DNA of 27,970 bases from an uncultured Clostridia bacterium (lineage in GTDB: Bacteria > Bacillota > Clostridia > Oscillospirales > Ruminococcaceae), in the NCBI GenBank assembly GCA_947629275.1, contig CANRDG010000005.1, forward strand, positions 1 to 27,970. The letters are read 5' to 3'. Below the pieces are notes generated by a model. It saw nothing but the letters and a program-made list of their open reading frames with translations. It did no database searches and was not told where the DNA came from. The position numbers and the translations under genes were made by a program. Positions 13,267-18,230 of the stretch are shown here, in pieces. Each line of letters begins with the position of its first letter. The stretch's first letter is position 1.

Positions 13267-13962
13267 TCAGACACCGTACTTTGCGGTGCTTACCTTTATG
13301 CCGACACCCATAGTAGATGCAACAACCACGCTCTTGAGGTACTGACCTTTTGCAGCGGCAGGTTTAGCCTTAACTATAGCGTCCATAAGGGTATTGAAGT
13401 TCTCCTCCAGCTTATCCTTGCCGAAAGAAGCCTTTCCTATCGGGCAGTGGATTATGTTGGTCTTGTCAAGACGGTACTCTATCTTACCTGCCTTAGCATC
13501 GGTAACTGCCTTTGCAACATCAGGCGTAACAGTACCCGCCTTGGGGTTAGGCATAAGTCCTCTCGGTCCAAGTATCTTACCGAGACGTCCTACAAGTCCC
13601 ATCATGTCGGGAGATGCAACTACAACGTCGAAATCCATCCAGTTTTCTTTCATTATCCTGTCAACGAGATCCTGTCCGCCAACGTAATCAGCGCCAGCCT
13701 CTTTAGCCGCGTCGTACTTGTCCTCCTTGCAGAATACGCAAACTCTTACGGTCTTGCCCGTACCGTTGGGAAGTACAACTGCGCCTCTTACCTGCTGATC
13801 TGCGTGACGCGAGTCAACGCCGAGACGGATATGCGCCTCAACAGTCTCATCAAACTTAGCCTTTGCGCACTTGCAGGCAAGCTCCAGCGCCTCAGCCGAA
13901 TCATAAAGCTTTGTTCTGTCTATTTCCTTTGCGGAATTGACATAATTCTTACCATGTTTCAT
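13267..13962 (-). CDS. rplA: 50S ribosomal protein L1
   Basis: Binds 23S rRNA at the L1 stalk near the E site and often represses its own operon. The 231-residue protein has the standard N-terminus (MKHGKNYVNSAKEIDRTKLY) and the signature 'LGKILGPRGLMPNPKAGTVT' around 130-150. AAGGAGG precedes the ATG. It follows rplK by about 100 nt, which contain a candidate L1-binding element, and is directly followed by a terminator. The usual next genes rplJ and rplL are absent here. Confidence 0.98.
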   Translation of the reverse strand: MKHGKNYVNSAKEIDRTKLYDSAEALELACKCAKAKFDETVEAHIRLGVDSRHADQQVRGAVVLPNGTGKTVRVCVFCKEDKYDAAKEAGADYVGGQDLVDRIMKENWMDFDVVVASPDMMGLVGRLGKILGPRGLMPNPKAGTVTPDVAKAVTDAKAGKIEYRLDKTNIIHCPIGKASFGKDKLEENFNTLMDAIVKAKPAAAKGQYLKSVVVASTMGVGIKVSTAKYGV

Positions 13963-13980
13963 TATATTATCCTCCTTATT

Positions 13981-14037
13981 GGTGGTGATACCGAAATGCT
14001 CTGCGCAAAACGGTTAGCGGAAAATATTCCTCCCACC
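13981..14037 (-). promoter_or_regulatory. candidate L1 autoregulatory element before rplA
   Basis: The 100-nt rplK-rplA gap contains GGTGGGAGGAATATTTTCC and later CACCACC on the minus strand, able to close a stem (GGTGG/CCACC) just before the rplA ribosome site. The GTGGGAG...ACCAC combination also occurs before rplK (14509-14541). Firmicute L1 sites mimic the 23S L1 stalk; assignment here is inference from position and the repeated motif. Confidence 0.45.
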
Positions 14038-14062
14038 TGTTGAGCCATTCACACTAAACCTA

Positions 14063-14488
14063 TCAGTCAACGACTTCTACGCCCATAGAGCGCGCCGTAC
14101 CTGCTATCATGCTCATAGCAGCCTCAACAGAGCCGGCGTTAAGATCCGGCATTTTCTGCTCGGCGATCTTCTTTATCTGCTCTTTTGTTATCTTGGCTAC
14201 CTTCGTCTTGTTCGGTGTACCCGAAGCCGACTCTATGCCGCAGGCCTTCTTGATAAGAACTGCCGCCGGCGGAGTCTTAGTGATGAATGTGAAAGAACGA
14301 TCCGCATAAACGGTTATAACTACAGGGATTATAAGACCCATGTCGTTTTTAGTCCTCTCGTTGAAATCCTTTGTAAATGCCATAATGTTTACGCCGTGCT
14401 GACCGAGAGCCGGTCCTACAGGCGGTGCAGGAGTTGCCTTTCCTGCGGGGATCTGAAGCTTGATCAAGCCTACTACTTTTTGTGCCAT
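14063..14488 (-). CDS. rplK: 50S ribosomal protein L11
   Basis: L11 forms part of the GTPase-associated centre of the large subunit. The 141-residue protein has the Pro-rich N-terminus 'IPAGKATPAPPVGPALGQHG' at about 12-31 and the conserved C-terminal RNA-binding domain ending 'GTARSMGVEVVD'. The start at 14488 (MAQKVVGLIKLQIPAGK) has GGAGGTG 7 nt upstream; the longer frame to 14551 covers the nusG-rplK gap and is not used. Length fits the family. Confidence 0.98.
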   Translation of the reverse strand: MAQKVVGLIKLQIPAGKATPAPPVGPALGQHGVNIMAFTKDFNERTKNDMGLIIPVVITVYADRSFTFITKTPPAAVLIKKACGIESASGTPNKTKVAKITKEQIKKIAEQKMPDLNAGSVEAAMSMIAGTARSMGVEVVD

Positions 14489-14508
14489 AATGCACACCTC
14501 CATCATTT

Positions 14509-14541
14509 GTGGTAAGGCGAGCCGTCTATATGCTCTCCCAC
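14509..14541 (-). promoter_or_regulatory. candidate L1 autoregulatory element before rplK
   Basis: On the minus strand GTGGGAG (14535-14541) and TACCAC (14509-14514) bracket a short internal stem between nusG and rplK. The same GTGGGAG/ACCAC pair occurs before rplA. A structural mimic of the L1 stalk is the likely explanation; this is not proven by sequence alone. Confidence 0.45.
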
Positions 14542-14570
14542 GTTCTGCCAAAAATCTCTTTTCCGCTACG

Positions 14571-15110
14571 TTAAGCCTTTTCTACCATGTAGGCAGGCAG
14601 CTGCGCGGGTGTTTCTCTGCCCATTGTGAATATGGTGATGTTGACCGTCTTGCTTTCGTCGTCAACGCTTTGAACGACACCGTGCATACCTTTCAGCTTT
14701 CCTTCGGTAACAACGACCTGATCGCCCTTTACGAGCTGTATCTTCGCATCGTCGAACATCTTTGTCATCGAAACGCCGAGAGCCTCAACTTCCTTGTCAG
14801 TCAGCGGTATCGGTTTCGATCCCGGACCTACAAATCCCGTAACGCCTCTCGTGTTGCGCACGATGTACCACGTTTCGTCCGTCATTACCATTTTAACAAA
14901 CACATAGCTCGGAAAAAGATTCTTATCTTTTGCCTTTTTCTTACCGCCGTCTTCATCGTCCTCAGGCGCTGAATGTTCCGTCGGCATCATAACTTCGGGA
15001 ATAAGATCCTGAAGCTTGCGGTTTTCGACTACCTTTTTGATATTCTCGGTAACTATCATCTCATATCCGGAATAGGTGTGGACAACATACCATTTTGCCT
15101 GTTCTGCCAT
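14571..15110 (-). CDS. nusG: transcription termination/antitermination factor NusG
   Basis: NusG binds RNA polymerase and modulates pausing and termination. The 179-residue protein begins MAEQAKWYVVHTYSGYE, the canonical NGN-domain start, contains 'LFPSYVFVKMVMTDETWYIVRNTRGVTGFVG' (about 83-113), and has a C-terminal KOW motif ('VKGDQVVVTEGKLKGMHGVVQ'). An acidic-then-lysine insert, 'EDDEDGGKKKAKD', near residues 66-78 extends the N-terminal domain. No clear ribosome site precedes the ATG at 15110; instead a 7-bp hairpin at 15118-15139 occupies that place. It is between secE and rplK in the conserved order. Confidence 0.96.
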   Translation of the reverse strand: MAEQAKWYVVHTYSGYEMIVTENIKKVVENRKLQDLIPEVMMPTEHSAPEDDEDGGKKKAKDKNLFPSYVFVKMVMTDETWYIVRNTRGVTGFVGPGSKPIPLTDKEVEALGVSMTKMFDDAKIQLVKGDQVVVTEGKLKGMHGVVQSVDDESKTVNITIFTMGRETPAQLPAYMVEKA

Positions 15111-15117
15111 TTCTGAC

Positions 15118-15139
15118 TGCCGCACACTTTAATGCGGCA
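15118..15139 (-). promoter_or_regulatory. hairpin at the nusG translation start
   Basis: TGCCGCA and TGCGGCA (7 perfect base pairs, 8-nt loop) end 7 nt before the nusG ATG, where an AGGAGG would be expected but is missing. It lacks a T-run, so it is not a terminator. A role in translational control or RNA processing is possible. Confidence 0.5.
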
Positions 15140-15187
15140 AACTTCCCCCTCTCAAAAAGTGCTTGTCTTAAAACCGTCAGCGCGCTA

Positions 15188-15439
15188 TTACGCGCCCAGA
15201 CCTGCCAGCAGCGTTACCAGCCAGCCAAGTCCGATGTCGATACCTGCAAGTAAAAGTCCGGTTATGCACATAGTCACCATAACAACGGCAGTGTTGTTCG
15301 CTACCTGCTTTCTGCTCGGCCATGTTACTTTCTTCATCTCGCTCTTGAGATCTCTGAAATACTTGCGTATACCGCCCTGCTTTTTCTTTTTGACCTTAGT
15401 CACAGGCTTTTTAGCCTTTTCGTTTTCTGATTTTCCCAT
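15188..15439 (-). CDS. secE: preprotein translocase subunit SecE
   Basis: SecE stabilises the SecYEG channel. The 83-residue protein has a Lys-rich N-terminus (residues 1-28), the conserved cytoplasmic amphipathic helix ending 'SEMKKVTWPSRKQ' (33-45), and one transmembrane helix at about 52-76. This is the normal short Gram-positive form. GGAGGT lies about 8 nt before the ATG. It lies 23 nt after rpmG and 77 nt before nusG. Confidence 0.97.
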   Translation of the reverse strand: MGKSENEKAKKPVTKVKKKKQGGIRKYFRDLKSEMKKVTWPSRKQVANNTAVVMVTMCITGLLLAGIDIGLGWLVTLLAGLGA

Positions 15440-15462
15440 AACGCTTACCTCCTGCCAAAGAC

Positions 15463-15612
15463 CTACTTGGTCTCCTTATGAAGAGTATGCTTCTTACAGA
15501 ACTTGCAATACTTGTTCATTTCAAGTCTGTCGGGATCATTCTTCTTGTTTTTCTTAGTGTTGTAATTCCTTTGTTTGCACTCGGTACAAGCCAAAGTTAT
15601 CTTCACTCTCAT
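15463..15612 (-). CDS. rpmG: 50S ribosomal protein L33 (zinc-ribbon form)
   Basis: A 49-residue large-subunit protein with two CxxC pairs (C9-C12 and C36-C39), so it is the zinc-binding C+ type. The start at 15612 (MRVKITLACTEC) has AGGAGGTG about 7 nt upstream; the frame up to 15660 is leader. It is the first gene of the rpmG-secE-nusG-rplK-rplA operon, the common Firmicute order. Confidence 0.97.
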   Translation of the reverse strand: MRVKITLACTECKQRNYNTKKNKKNDPDRLEMNKYCKFCKKHTLHKETK

Positions 15613-15788
15613 ATTCGGCACCTCCTGACGAAAATTATGCCCCACTTTAGCTTGGGACATTGTCTAATCCCTTGCCTCCCTCACACAGCGCCCTGCTGCG
15701 CCCCGACGGTATATCGGGTAGTGCGGCATAGTTTTTCGCGCTCCCAAAAAACGGCGCAAAAAATAATGCCTCACAAAGAGGTAAAATT
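15613..15788 (-). other. long untranslated leader of the rpmG operon
   Basis: About 170 nt lie between the predicted start site and rpmG. Several short hairpins are possible (CCTC/GAGG near the 5' end, CCGA/TCGG and GGGA/TCCC further down). I recognise no riboswitch, T-box or tRNA in it, and no strong terminator with a T-run besides one weak early stem. Confidence 0.5.
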
Positions 15789-15817
15789 ATTATACATCAT
15801 TATTTTCCTGTTGTCAA
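15789..15817 (-). promoter_or_regulatory. promoter of the rpmG-secE-nusG-rplK-rplA operon
   Basis: Perfect minus-strand consensus: TTGACA (15812-15817), 17-bp spacer, TATAAT (15789-15794), with TG one base upstream. It drives the leader before rpmG. The segment 15818-15921, up to the divergent locus B promoter, shows nothing I can identify. Confidence 0.88.
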
Positions 15818-15921
15818 GTGTTTTTCACAAATTTGGTCAATTTACTTCATAGCGGCGCCCTGCCGCGCCTCGGTTTTGTTGAAATACCGCAATAAAACGC
15901 CCCTGAGTCGCACCAAACACA

Positions 15922-15949
15922 TTGACATTTTAATAAAATGTGATATAAT
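15922..15949 (+). promoter_or_regulatory. promoter of the locus B leader / toxin B
   Basis: TTGACA at 15922-15927, 16-bp spacer, TATAAT at 15944-15949. It is stronger than the toxin promoter of locus A, but an intrinsic terminator lies 75-95 nt downstream, before the peptide ORF. Confidence 0.82.
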
Positions 15950-15955
15950 TATAAG

Positions 15956-16049
15956 TGGAGTGCCGGACAAGACTATACGGAACGGCAACCGCATCTTCTT
16001 GCGAAGACGCTATAAGTTTTGTTTTGCCGACAAAAGGTCGGCAATTTTT
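15956..16049 (+). ncRNA. structured, prematurely terminated leader RNA of locus B
   Basis: From the promoter above to the T-run at 16045-16049 is about 94 nt. It contains a TGCCG/CGGCA stem (15961-15965 with 15983-15987), a hairpin GCATCTTC-TTGC-GAAGACGC (15991-16010, one mismatch) and the terminator TTGCCGAC/GTCGGCAA. It could be a free small RNA, an attenuator for the downstream peptide, or an unrecognised riboswitch. It does not match riboswitch classes I can recall (c-di-GMP, preQ1, fluoride, ZTP, THF). Confidence 0.55.
16024..16049 (+). terminator. intrinsic terminator within the locus B leader
   Basis: An 8-bp perfect stem, TTGCCGAC / GTCGGCAA, with loop AAAAG, followed by TTTTT at 16045-16049. 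It sits about 105 nt upstream of the 25-aa ORF at 16154. Confidence 0.82.
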
Positions 16050-16153
16050 ATGCGACTTTTTTGAAGCCGCATAAAAACCACAAAACTTCCCTTCCCTCTG
16101 ACCCCTATACGGCTTGCTTGCAAGTCAATACATAGGAGAAATGGGTGGTGTAA

Positions 16154-16231
16154 ATGCAAGTTGCTATACTGGCTCTTACATTGTTGATATTAGTCGTTAT
16201 TGACGAGATCATTAAACACATAAAAAAATAG
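16154..16231 (+). CDS. 25-aa hydrophobic peptide, candidate type I toxin B
   Basis: A 25-codon ORF. MQVAILAL leads a continuous hydrophobic run to I16, then D17-E18, I-I, and a basic tail ending H-I-K-K: one transmembrane span. It has the same length as the locus A peptide and 10 of 25 identical positions without gaps (M1, L6, L8, I12, L13, I16, I19, I20, K24, K25). The ribosome site is GGGTGG about 5 nt upstream, in the position of GGGGG in locus A. An AGGAG with an overlapping out-of-frame ATG (16141) lies just before. A pyrimidine-rich stretch (CCCTTCCCTCTGACCCC, 16089-16105) in the leader could mask these purines. The stop codon lies in the terminator arm. Confidence 0.66.
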   Translation: MQVAILALTLLILVVIDEIIKHIKK

Positions 16232-16320
16232 CCGCTCGCCCTAGGAAAGCAGCAGTTATTTTTAACTAAACTTTAACAGGGAGATAGCCGCTATCGTATG
16301 CAGCCAATACTCCTCTTTCT
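16222..16320 (-). ncRNA. candidate type I antitoxin RNA, locus B (about 100 nt)
   Basis: Predicted from the minus-strand promoter at 16327-16355 to the shared terminator at 16224-16263. Its 5' third carries CGATAGCGGCTATCTCCC (plus coordinates 16279-16296), identical to the locus A antisense RNA over this stretch. It is antisense to the 3' end of the peptide ORF. Its UCUCC could also pair with the AGGAGA at 16134-16139. Ends are estimated. Confidence 0.62.
16224..16263. terminator. bidirectional terminator shared by toxin and antisense RNA, locus B
   Basis: Arms at 16224-16236 (AAAAATAGCCGCT) and 16251-16263 (AGCAGTTATTTTT) pair at 12 of 13 positions including one G-T pair. T-runs follow in both directions. 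The TAG of the peptide (16229-16231) is inside the left arm, exactly as in locus A. Confidence 0.74.
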
Positions 16321-16326
16321 ATTTAT

Positions 16327-16355
16327 ATTATACACCACAAAAAACTATTTGTCAA
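16327..16355 (-). promoter_or_regulatory. antisense (antitoxin) RNA promoter, locus B
   Basis: Perfect consensus on the minus strand: TTGACA (16350-16355), 17-bp spacer, TATAAT (16327-16332). Promoter and downstream sequence (TGGTGTATAATATAAATAG) are almost identical to the locus A promoter at 5743-5771. No minus-strand coding gene lies downstream until rpmG. Confidence 0.88.
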
Positions 16356-16370
16356 GCACTAAATAAAAAA

Positions 16371-16403
16371 CCTCGCCTTTTGTTGTGTCAAGAGGCGATT
16401 TTC
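16371..16403. terminator. possible terminator between locus B and the zinc-ribbon genes
   Basis: TCGCCT (16373-16378) and AGGCGA (16393-16398) form a 6-bp stem extendable by two weak pairs. TTTTCTT follows on the plus strand and GGTTTTTT on the minus strand. It may insulate the antisense promoter from the next operon. Confidence 0.42.
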
Positions 16404-16432
16404 TTGACAAACGGCGATAAACATGATACAAT
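16404..16432 (+). promoter_or_regulatory. promoter of the zinc-ribbon gene array
   Basis: TTGACA at 16404-16409, 17-bp spacer, TACAAT at 16427-16432 with TG one base upstream. No other promoter of this quality is seen before 18164, so the four genes are likely co-transcribed. Confidence 0.8.
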
Positions 16433-16465
16433 AAAAGCATATAAAAGTGTCAAAGGAGTTTACCT

Positions 16466-16825
16466 ATGAAAAAATGCCCCGACTGCCGCGCGGTGCTTGA
16501 AAACGATGCACGTTCCTGCCCATATTGCGGCAGTGATGCGCCTGCGCTCGTAAGCCGTTCTCAGATATACTCGATAGACGACAAAACCGCCGTTCGTCGG
16601 GCAGCAGGTCTGCTTGTCGCGGCATTGATAGCTATGGTATTAAACCCACTTTACATACCGTCGTTCATAATAATAAACGCTGCAAACAAAATAAAAAGCC
16701 AATGCGCCGCTGACAATTCAAAGGCCAACGCTCTTGCCTCGGCGGCTTCGACAGTCGCAGGTCTGGCGGTGGCGACTTCTACACTAATAGCCGCGATAGT
16801 TTTTGTGTTTATGGTCATATCGTAA
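16466..16825 (+). CDS. zinc-ribbon membrane protein, array copy 1
   Basis: A 119-residue protein with an N-terminal zinc ribbon (C4, C7, C18, C21 in 'KKCPDC...SCPYCG') and two hydrophobic segments at about 46-75 and 92-117. Between them is a short polar stretch ('KIKSQCAADNSKANAL'). The N-terminal ribbon should be cytoplasmic. It is the most divergent of four tandem paralogues: its CxxC spacing is one residue shorter and it lacks the Gln/Pro linker. AAAGGAG precedes the ATG. Zinc-ribbon plus DUF4190-like membrane proteins are common in Clostridia and have no defined function. Confidence 0.8.
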   Translation: MKKCPDCRAVLENDARSCPYCGSDAPALVSRSQIYSIDDKTAVRRAAGLLVAALIAMVLNPLYIPSFIIINAANKIKSQCAADNSKANALASAASTVAGLAVATSTLIAAIVFVFMVIS

Positions 16826-16863
16826 TAACGAGGTATGACAAAAAAGGATAAAGGAGAAACCTC

Positions 16864-17277
16864 ATGAAAAGATGCCCCAACTGCGGCGCGCGAATAGAAC
16901 ACCAAGGCGACACCATGTGCGCCTACTGCGGCGCACAGCTGCAAGAAAACGCTCCCCCTCAGCAGAAAGTTACATACCAGCCGCGGCAGGCAGCGCCTCA
17001 ACAGACGCCGCTTATGCAAAAGGTCAACAAAAGCGCCGAGATAGCCAACAAAGTGTACCTGAGCAAAATACTTTCCATAGTTTCGCTCGTATTCAGCAGT
17101 TTTTTCGTGCTGGCTGTAATAGCTATAATAATGGCATCTTCGGTGATAAAAGACCCTGCTGCTAGCGACGAGCAAAAACGCTCGGCGAAAAGTTCTGTAA
17201 TAATCGCTTCGATCTCGATAGTCATAGGCATAGTGTTTTACGTTTTTGCAAGTGTTCTGATAGCGTTTATGAAATGA
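16864..17277 (+). CDS. zinc-ribbon membrane protein, array copy 2
   Basis: A 137-residue protein. The zinc ribbon is C4/C7 and C19/C22 ('RCPNCGARIEHQGDTMCAYCG'-type spacing), followed by a Gln/Pro linker (about 27-50), a first membrane helix at about 67-90, a charged loop 'ASDEQKRSAKSS', and a second membrane helix at about 111-135. The loop motif recurs in copies 3 and 4. AAAGGAG lies before the ATG, and the gene follows copy 1 by 38 nt. Function unknown; a membrane sensor or scaffold is only a guess. Confidence 0.82.
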   Translation: MKRCPNCGARIEHQGDTMCAYCGAQLQENAPPQQKVTYQPRQAAPQQTPLMQKVNKSAEIANKVYLSKILSIVSLVFSSFFVLAVIAIIMASSVIKDPAASDEQKRSAKSSVIIASISIVIGIVFYVFASVLIAFMK

Positions 17278-17293
17278 CTGCAAGGAGAATTTT

Positions 17294-17695
17294 ATGAAAA
17301 ACTGCCCCAACTGCGGCGCACCTATAGAACGCCCCGGCGACACACTCTGCGCGTACTGCGGTTCGCCCTTGCAGGACGACACGCCGCCGAAGCAAACGAC
17401 ATTTCAGCCACAGAGACGGCACCCCGACAAAGCCGCAGAGCTTGATGAAAAAGTACGCTTTTGCAGAGCGCTTTCAATAGCCTCGCTGATATTTTTTGCG
17501 TTCTTCATAGTTGCCGCAATTGCCATGGTAACGGCGGCTTCTATAATAAACGACCCCTCGGCAAGCAATGAGCAGAAACGCTCCGCGAAAACATCATTTA
17601 AAATAGCGGCGGCGTCTATAATAATAGTGCTTATAACGATAGCCACCGGCACGATATTTCGCATATTTTACGGTGCAATACTAGGTCAGATATAA
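17294..17695 (+). CDS. zinc-ribbon membrane protein, array copy 3
   Basis: A 133-residue paralogue of its neighbours: ribbon cysteines C4, C7, C19, C22 ('NCPNCGAPIERPGDTLCAYC'), the segment 'GSPLQDDTPP' shared with copy 4, a shorter linker, membrane helices at about 59-83 and 104-128, and the loop 'ASNEQKRSAKTS' between them. AAGGAG precedes the ATG and the gap from copy 2 is 16 nt. Function unknown. Confidence 0.82.
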   Translation: MKNCPNCGAPIERPGDTLCAYCGSPLQDDTPPKQTTFQPQRRHPDKAAELDEKVRFCRALSIASLIFFAFFIVAAIAMVTAASIINDPSASNEQKRSAKTSFKIAAASIIIVLITIATGTIFRIFYGAILGQI

Positions 17696-17714
17696 TTTAC
17701 AAGGAGAGATACTT

Positions 17715-18164
17715 ATGAAAAAATGCCCAAACTGCGGCGCACCAATAGAACACCCCGGCGACACCATCTGTGCTTACTGCGGCTCGCCGTTGCAGGACGA
17801 CACGCCGCCTCAACAGCAGGTAACTTATCAACAGCAGCCTTACGACGGCTACCCCCAGCAGCAACATCAGCCGACGTTCGATGAACTCAACAGGCAGTGG
17901 CGAGGCATAGCTCCGCAGAACAAAGCTCAAGAGATAGATGCCAAACTCAAAGTATGCCGCATACTTGCAATTGTCTCGCTGGTCATGTTTACCACATTTA
18001 TTGTCGCGATAATCTCCATAGTAACGACATTGCCGTATACAAAAAGTCTCGAGGCATCAGATGAGCAGCGCCGCTCTGCGAAAAAATCTATGAGCCTTGC
18101 GATACTTGCGCTTGTGCTGGGCGTTTTGTGGCAAATGGCATCGTTCCTGCCGCTGTTCTCTTAA
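17715..18164 (+). CDS. zinc-ribbon membrane protein, array copy 4
   Basis: A 149-residue paralogue with the longest linker, rich in Gln, Tyr and Pro (about residues 33-58), then a helical 'FDELNRQWRGIAPQNKAQEI' segment, membrane helices at about 82-105 and 127-148, and the loop 'ASDEQRRSAKKS'. Its ribbon is nearly identical to copy 3 through 'GSPLQDDTPP', pointing to recent duplication. AAGGAG precedes the ATG. It is followed by a terminator at 18187-18223. Confidence 0.82.
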   Translation: MKKCPNCGAPIEHPGDTICAYCGSPLQDDTPPQQQVTYQQQPYDGYPQQQHQPTFDELNRQWRGIAPQNKAQEIDAKLKVCRILAIVSLVMFTTFIVAIISIVTTLPYTKSLEASDEQRRSAKKSMSLAILALVLGVLWQMASFLPLFS

Positions 18165-18186
18165 TAATAATCGTACACAATACAAT

Positions 18187-18223
18187 AAGCAGCCGAGAGC
18201 TTTCCCCCGACTGCTTGTTTTTT
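18187..18223 (+). terminator. terminator of the zinc-ribbon array
   Basis: AAGCAG (18187-18192) pairs with CTGCTT (18211-18216), extended by an inner CG/CG after one mismatch, and is followed by GTTTTTT. It works best on the plus strand; on the minus strand, serving the convergent transporter gene, the T-run is poor. Confidence 0.72.
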
Positions 18224-18230
18224 ATGCTTT

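Noticed and set aside
15661..15788. tRNA or riboswitch in the rpmG leader
   Set aside because: Short hairpins exist, but no cloverleaf, CCA end or known aptamer core could be traced.
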